A stretch of DNA of 64,000 nucleotides from contig MDYQ01000353.1 in NCBI GenBank assembly GCA_003024175.1, positions 248,001-312,000 of the forward strand, read 5' to 3'. The first letter of the stretch is position 1. Every line of letters begins with the position of its first letter. Below the pieces are notes generated by a model, which had not been told where the DNA came from, did not search any database, and saw only the letters and a list, made by a program, of their open reading frames with translations. This DNA is from Planoprotostelium fungivorum. Taxonomy: Eukaryota > Evosea > Variosea > Cavosteliida > Cavosteliaceae. Made by a program: the position numbers and the translations under genes. Of the stretch, positions 61,471 through 64,000 are shown piece after piece.

Positions 61471-64000
61471 ATGTCTATGCTCTCAGGAATATCCTCTTAT
61501 CTCCCTTCGAGTATCAAGAAGCAGCTAACCAGCGGACCACAAGTGCAGACTTCCGTTGAAGAGAAAGATGTCGTGCAGTGGTCGTCCTTTGAGAAACTAG
61601 AGTACAAAAATCAAGTGTGAGTCCGCCTCCTTCGTATGGGCATTGACATTTTCATGTGAAGGTACCAAGTTCTAATCATTGCGTATAATAACGGATTCCA
61701 AATCTGGAACACCACCAACACAGAATCCATCGATCCTATTCTTTCCAAGAGAGAGTCTCTCATTAGATGTGCCAAGGTTTGTCATCATCACCATTCGTCG
61801 CTGAACGTTACAGGTGTTACCTCAACCACATCAGAACGAAATACCCGAGAATCCTTTCCACGACAAGAGACCCATCGTAGCTATAGCGTGTGTACCTCCT
61901 ACATCTCCATCTCATTCTCGTTTCTATCTTTTCATCCTCAGCCACTCCTCTTCTCTCCTATTAGCATACAAATATTCCCTCTCTGTTTTCATAAAATTAA
62001 AGAGAGACAGATCTGGAGTGGAGAACAACATTCGATTCTATTCACTGCCAAAGAACAAATATGTCAACACCCTTAAATTCAAGACAGAAGTGTACGGAAT
62101 ACAGTGCAGTAGGAGAGTCCTCCTGGTGGTGCGTACTCTCACATCTCTCGTGACACAGAAATGATGTTAGACAGGCACTGAGGGATCACATCTATGGGTT
62201 CGATTCGGTGACCATGGAGAAGGTGAGAGGAGAGGAGAGAGGAGTCTGAGAAGTGTAGACGATCAATTTGGATTGTTTCTGTGGTGCAGGGGGTCTGGGG
62301 GGTGTTCTCGCCCTGGGACCGAGGTGGTTGGCATTTCCTGGAAACGTTCCCATCGTCAACGGTAGAGTATCCTCCACATCAGACAAGATGATCGAGGTGA
62401 TCATCACACATCATCATCTATCATCTACATCATCAGAAACGAAAGAGATTCATACGAATCCATTGTCCACGCGATGATCCACGTCTAACGAGATGAAACA
62501 GGTGGCAAAAGATATGGCCAAGGACATTGCCTCTGGATTATATTACCTTGGACACAAGACCTACACAGATTACATCGCAGCCCAGAACGGTGAAGTGGAG
62601 CAGAACAACACGACCAACCGAGCCTATTCCAACGAGAACGTGGCTTACAGCGGAAGTCAGCAGGACTACAACGAAACTGCCGGCACCGTCATCGTGTATG
62701 ATGTCGTCTCTCAGAAGAACTTGGCACATTTCAAAGCTCACTCTCAACCTCTTTCTGCCATGTCCTTCGATCCCAGTGGATCCCTGGTACGTACTCTACG
62801 TCCCGAATGCTCCATTGGGAGGTTATTGTATCTCATCTGATGATGATCAGTTGGTCACGGCTTCCGTTGACGGTAGAAATTTCAACGTGTATCAGATCTG
62901 TCCGGATTCATCGAATGCCCAATCGAATTACAAGCATCTGTGAGTGAGAAGAAGGGAGGAGAAGTGACGGAGACAGGTACAAATTGCAGAGGGGAATGAC
63001 GAACGCTTCGATTCACTCCATGTCATTCAGTGCAGACAGTCGATGGATCTCTGTCAACTCGACACGAGGAACTACACGTACGTCATCCTCTTCCTTCTCA
63101 TGTATTCTGATGCATCCACTCTTCTAGATCGATTCAATCGTTGATGGAAGGACAGATTTATTCGCTATCTCCCCCAATGGAGGACCCGTGAATGTACATA
63201 CACATCTCAGACAAACCAACAACCTCCGATTGAACCTACAGCCCATCATCACAGACAGAAACGTGAGTCACTCCACGCATCACGATCTGATGACCTCAGC
63301 CACCTCTGGTGACACTGGCCTCGTTGAATCGCATTCGAAGTGTCTCCAACGAAGAGAGCAACGTGAACATCCCTCCCGTCGCCTCTGCCACAGAATTCGT
63401 GGGAAGACCTTTCGCCACAGAGTTCATCTACGTCTTCTCACAGAACGGCATCTTGACTCAGTACCGACTCAAACCACAAGCTCCTCCTCCAGGCTCAGGT
63501 ATTCTCCTCTTCTTCTTCTCTGTCCAGACCATCACATGATGATGATGATGACGATAGTGATGATGGAAGAAATGAGACTGAAGAGGAACAGAACAAGATC
63601 CAACGGCAGTGATGCTGGGTGTGGACGGAGTGGTCAAATGGGATCTCTGCAGGAGAACGAAGCAGAGCGAGCAAGTGTGGAGCACCGAATGGATGAAGGA
63701 GGAGAAGAGAGAGAAGGAAGAAGGAAGGAAGGAATACAAGGAAGGGGAGTACGTAGGCTGGCTGAGCGAAGTGGAGATCTTCACTCACAGTCCACACCTC
63801 CGCCCCCTCTGGGCCAGCCCTCAGTTCTCCTTCAAGATCTTCCAAAATCAGTCGAACGACCCCAACCCATTCATCGAGAAGATGTCCACGAAGAAAGTGG
63901 AAGTCAAGCACATCGACCCCACACCCTTCAGAGACAGGTGATGCCTTCCCTCACATCCATCATCACATCATCACATCATCACATCATCACATCGTATGTG
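61471..64000 (+). CDS. BCAS3: BCAS3-like WD40 protein (runs off right edge)
   Basis: WD40 beta-propeller protein of the BCAS3 family, which with PHAF1 sits on the phagophore and in animals also affects cell migration. It starts MSMLSGISSYLPSSIKKQLT, then the propeller: YQVLIIAYNNGFQIWNT, NNIRFYSLPKNKYVNTLKF, VLALGPRWLAFPGN, TVIVYDVVSQKNLAHFKAHS, LSAMSFDPSGSLLVTASVDG, IHSMSFSADSRWISVNSTRG and THLFAISPNGGPVNVHTH. The BCAS3-specific part includes FIYVFSQNGILTQYRLKP and EVEIFTHSPHLRPLWASPQF. The last visible exon ends HIDPTPFRDR near 63940, and an intron holds a CATCACAT repeat at the window's edge. The gene continues beyond 64000. Confidence 0.9.
63957..63993. repeat. CATCACAT octamer microsatellite
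   Basis: About four tandem CATCACAT units lie in the last visible BCAS3 intron. Confidence 0.8.

Overview
This window is nuclear DNA of a gene-dense, intron-rich microbial eukaryote. I place 31 protein genes with confidence plus two weak candidates on 64 kb, on both strands, with spacers often under 150 bp. Most genes are cut by introns of about 35-60 nt (GTGAG or GTACG donors, CAG or TAG acceptors). The content is eukaryotic: INO80, TAF11, ATG5, BCAS3, serine palmitoyltransferase, Ras, RhoGAP, TBC, BAR, START and F-box. The small Ras-type GTPases, a prokaryote-like stand-alone ABC ATPase, a GH17 glucanase and ultra-short introns suggest an amoebozoan, possibly a protosteloid amoeba such as Planoprotostelium. 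That placement is inference, not proof.

Left part (1-16 kb): the 5' end of a MAN2C1-type alpha-mannosidase (-), a class I glutamine amidotransferase (-), INO80 (+), a secreted GH17 glucanase with three X8 modules (+), a TBC RabGAP and a BAR protein that may be one gene (-), a MacB/LolD-like ABC ATPase (+) and a small orphan protein (-). Middle (16-33 kb): a DHA2-type drug/H+ antiporter (-), a UBL-WLM metalloprotease, TAF11 and ATG5 in series (+), a FLYWCH-MULE transposase-derived gene (-), a TrmA-type tRNA methyltransferase (+), a secreted Cys-rich GPI-type protein (-), a coiled-coil protein (-) and a TauE/SafE transporter (-). Right part (33-64 kb): a Ras GTPase and a RhoGAP (+), serine palmitoyltransferase LCB2 and an SDR (-), a 6.4-kb gene with six DOMON domains fused to a NOX/ferric-reductase core (-), an F-box/SPRY protein, a second Ras and lysyl-tRNA synthetase (-), a PGAP4-like glycosyltransferase, a START protein, the CTD phosphatase UBLCP1 and a beta-helix protein (+), an unknown zinc-finger-like protein (-), and the start of BCAS3 (+).

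Two things stand out. First, the introns share a small vocabulary of palindromes. The strongest is a 16-bp element with core TCTACAACGTTGTAGA, present whole or as one arm in about 35 introns of unrelated genes, in both orientations, and sometimes forming the 3' splice site itself. Others are TGATGACGTCATCA, GAAATTTC-rich, TTTGGCGGGAAA and TTTTATTTTATT classes. Second, the six-DOMON/NOX fusion looks like a long trans-membrane electron conduit in which exactly one DOMON has lost both heme ligands. I see no tRNA, rRNA, CRISPR array, LTR element or virus-like element. Exon boundaries were read by eye, so gene ends are firmer than individual splice sites.
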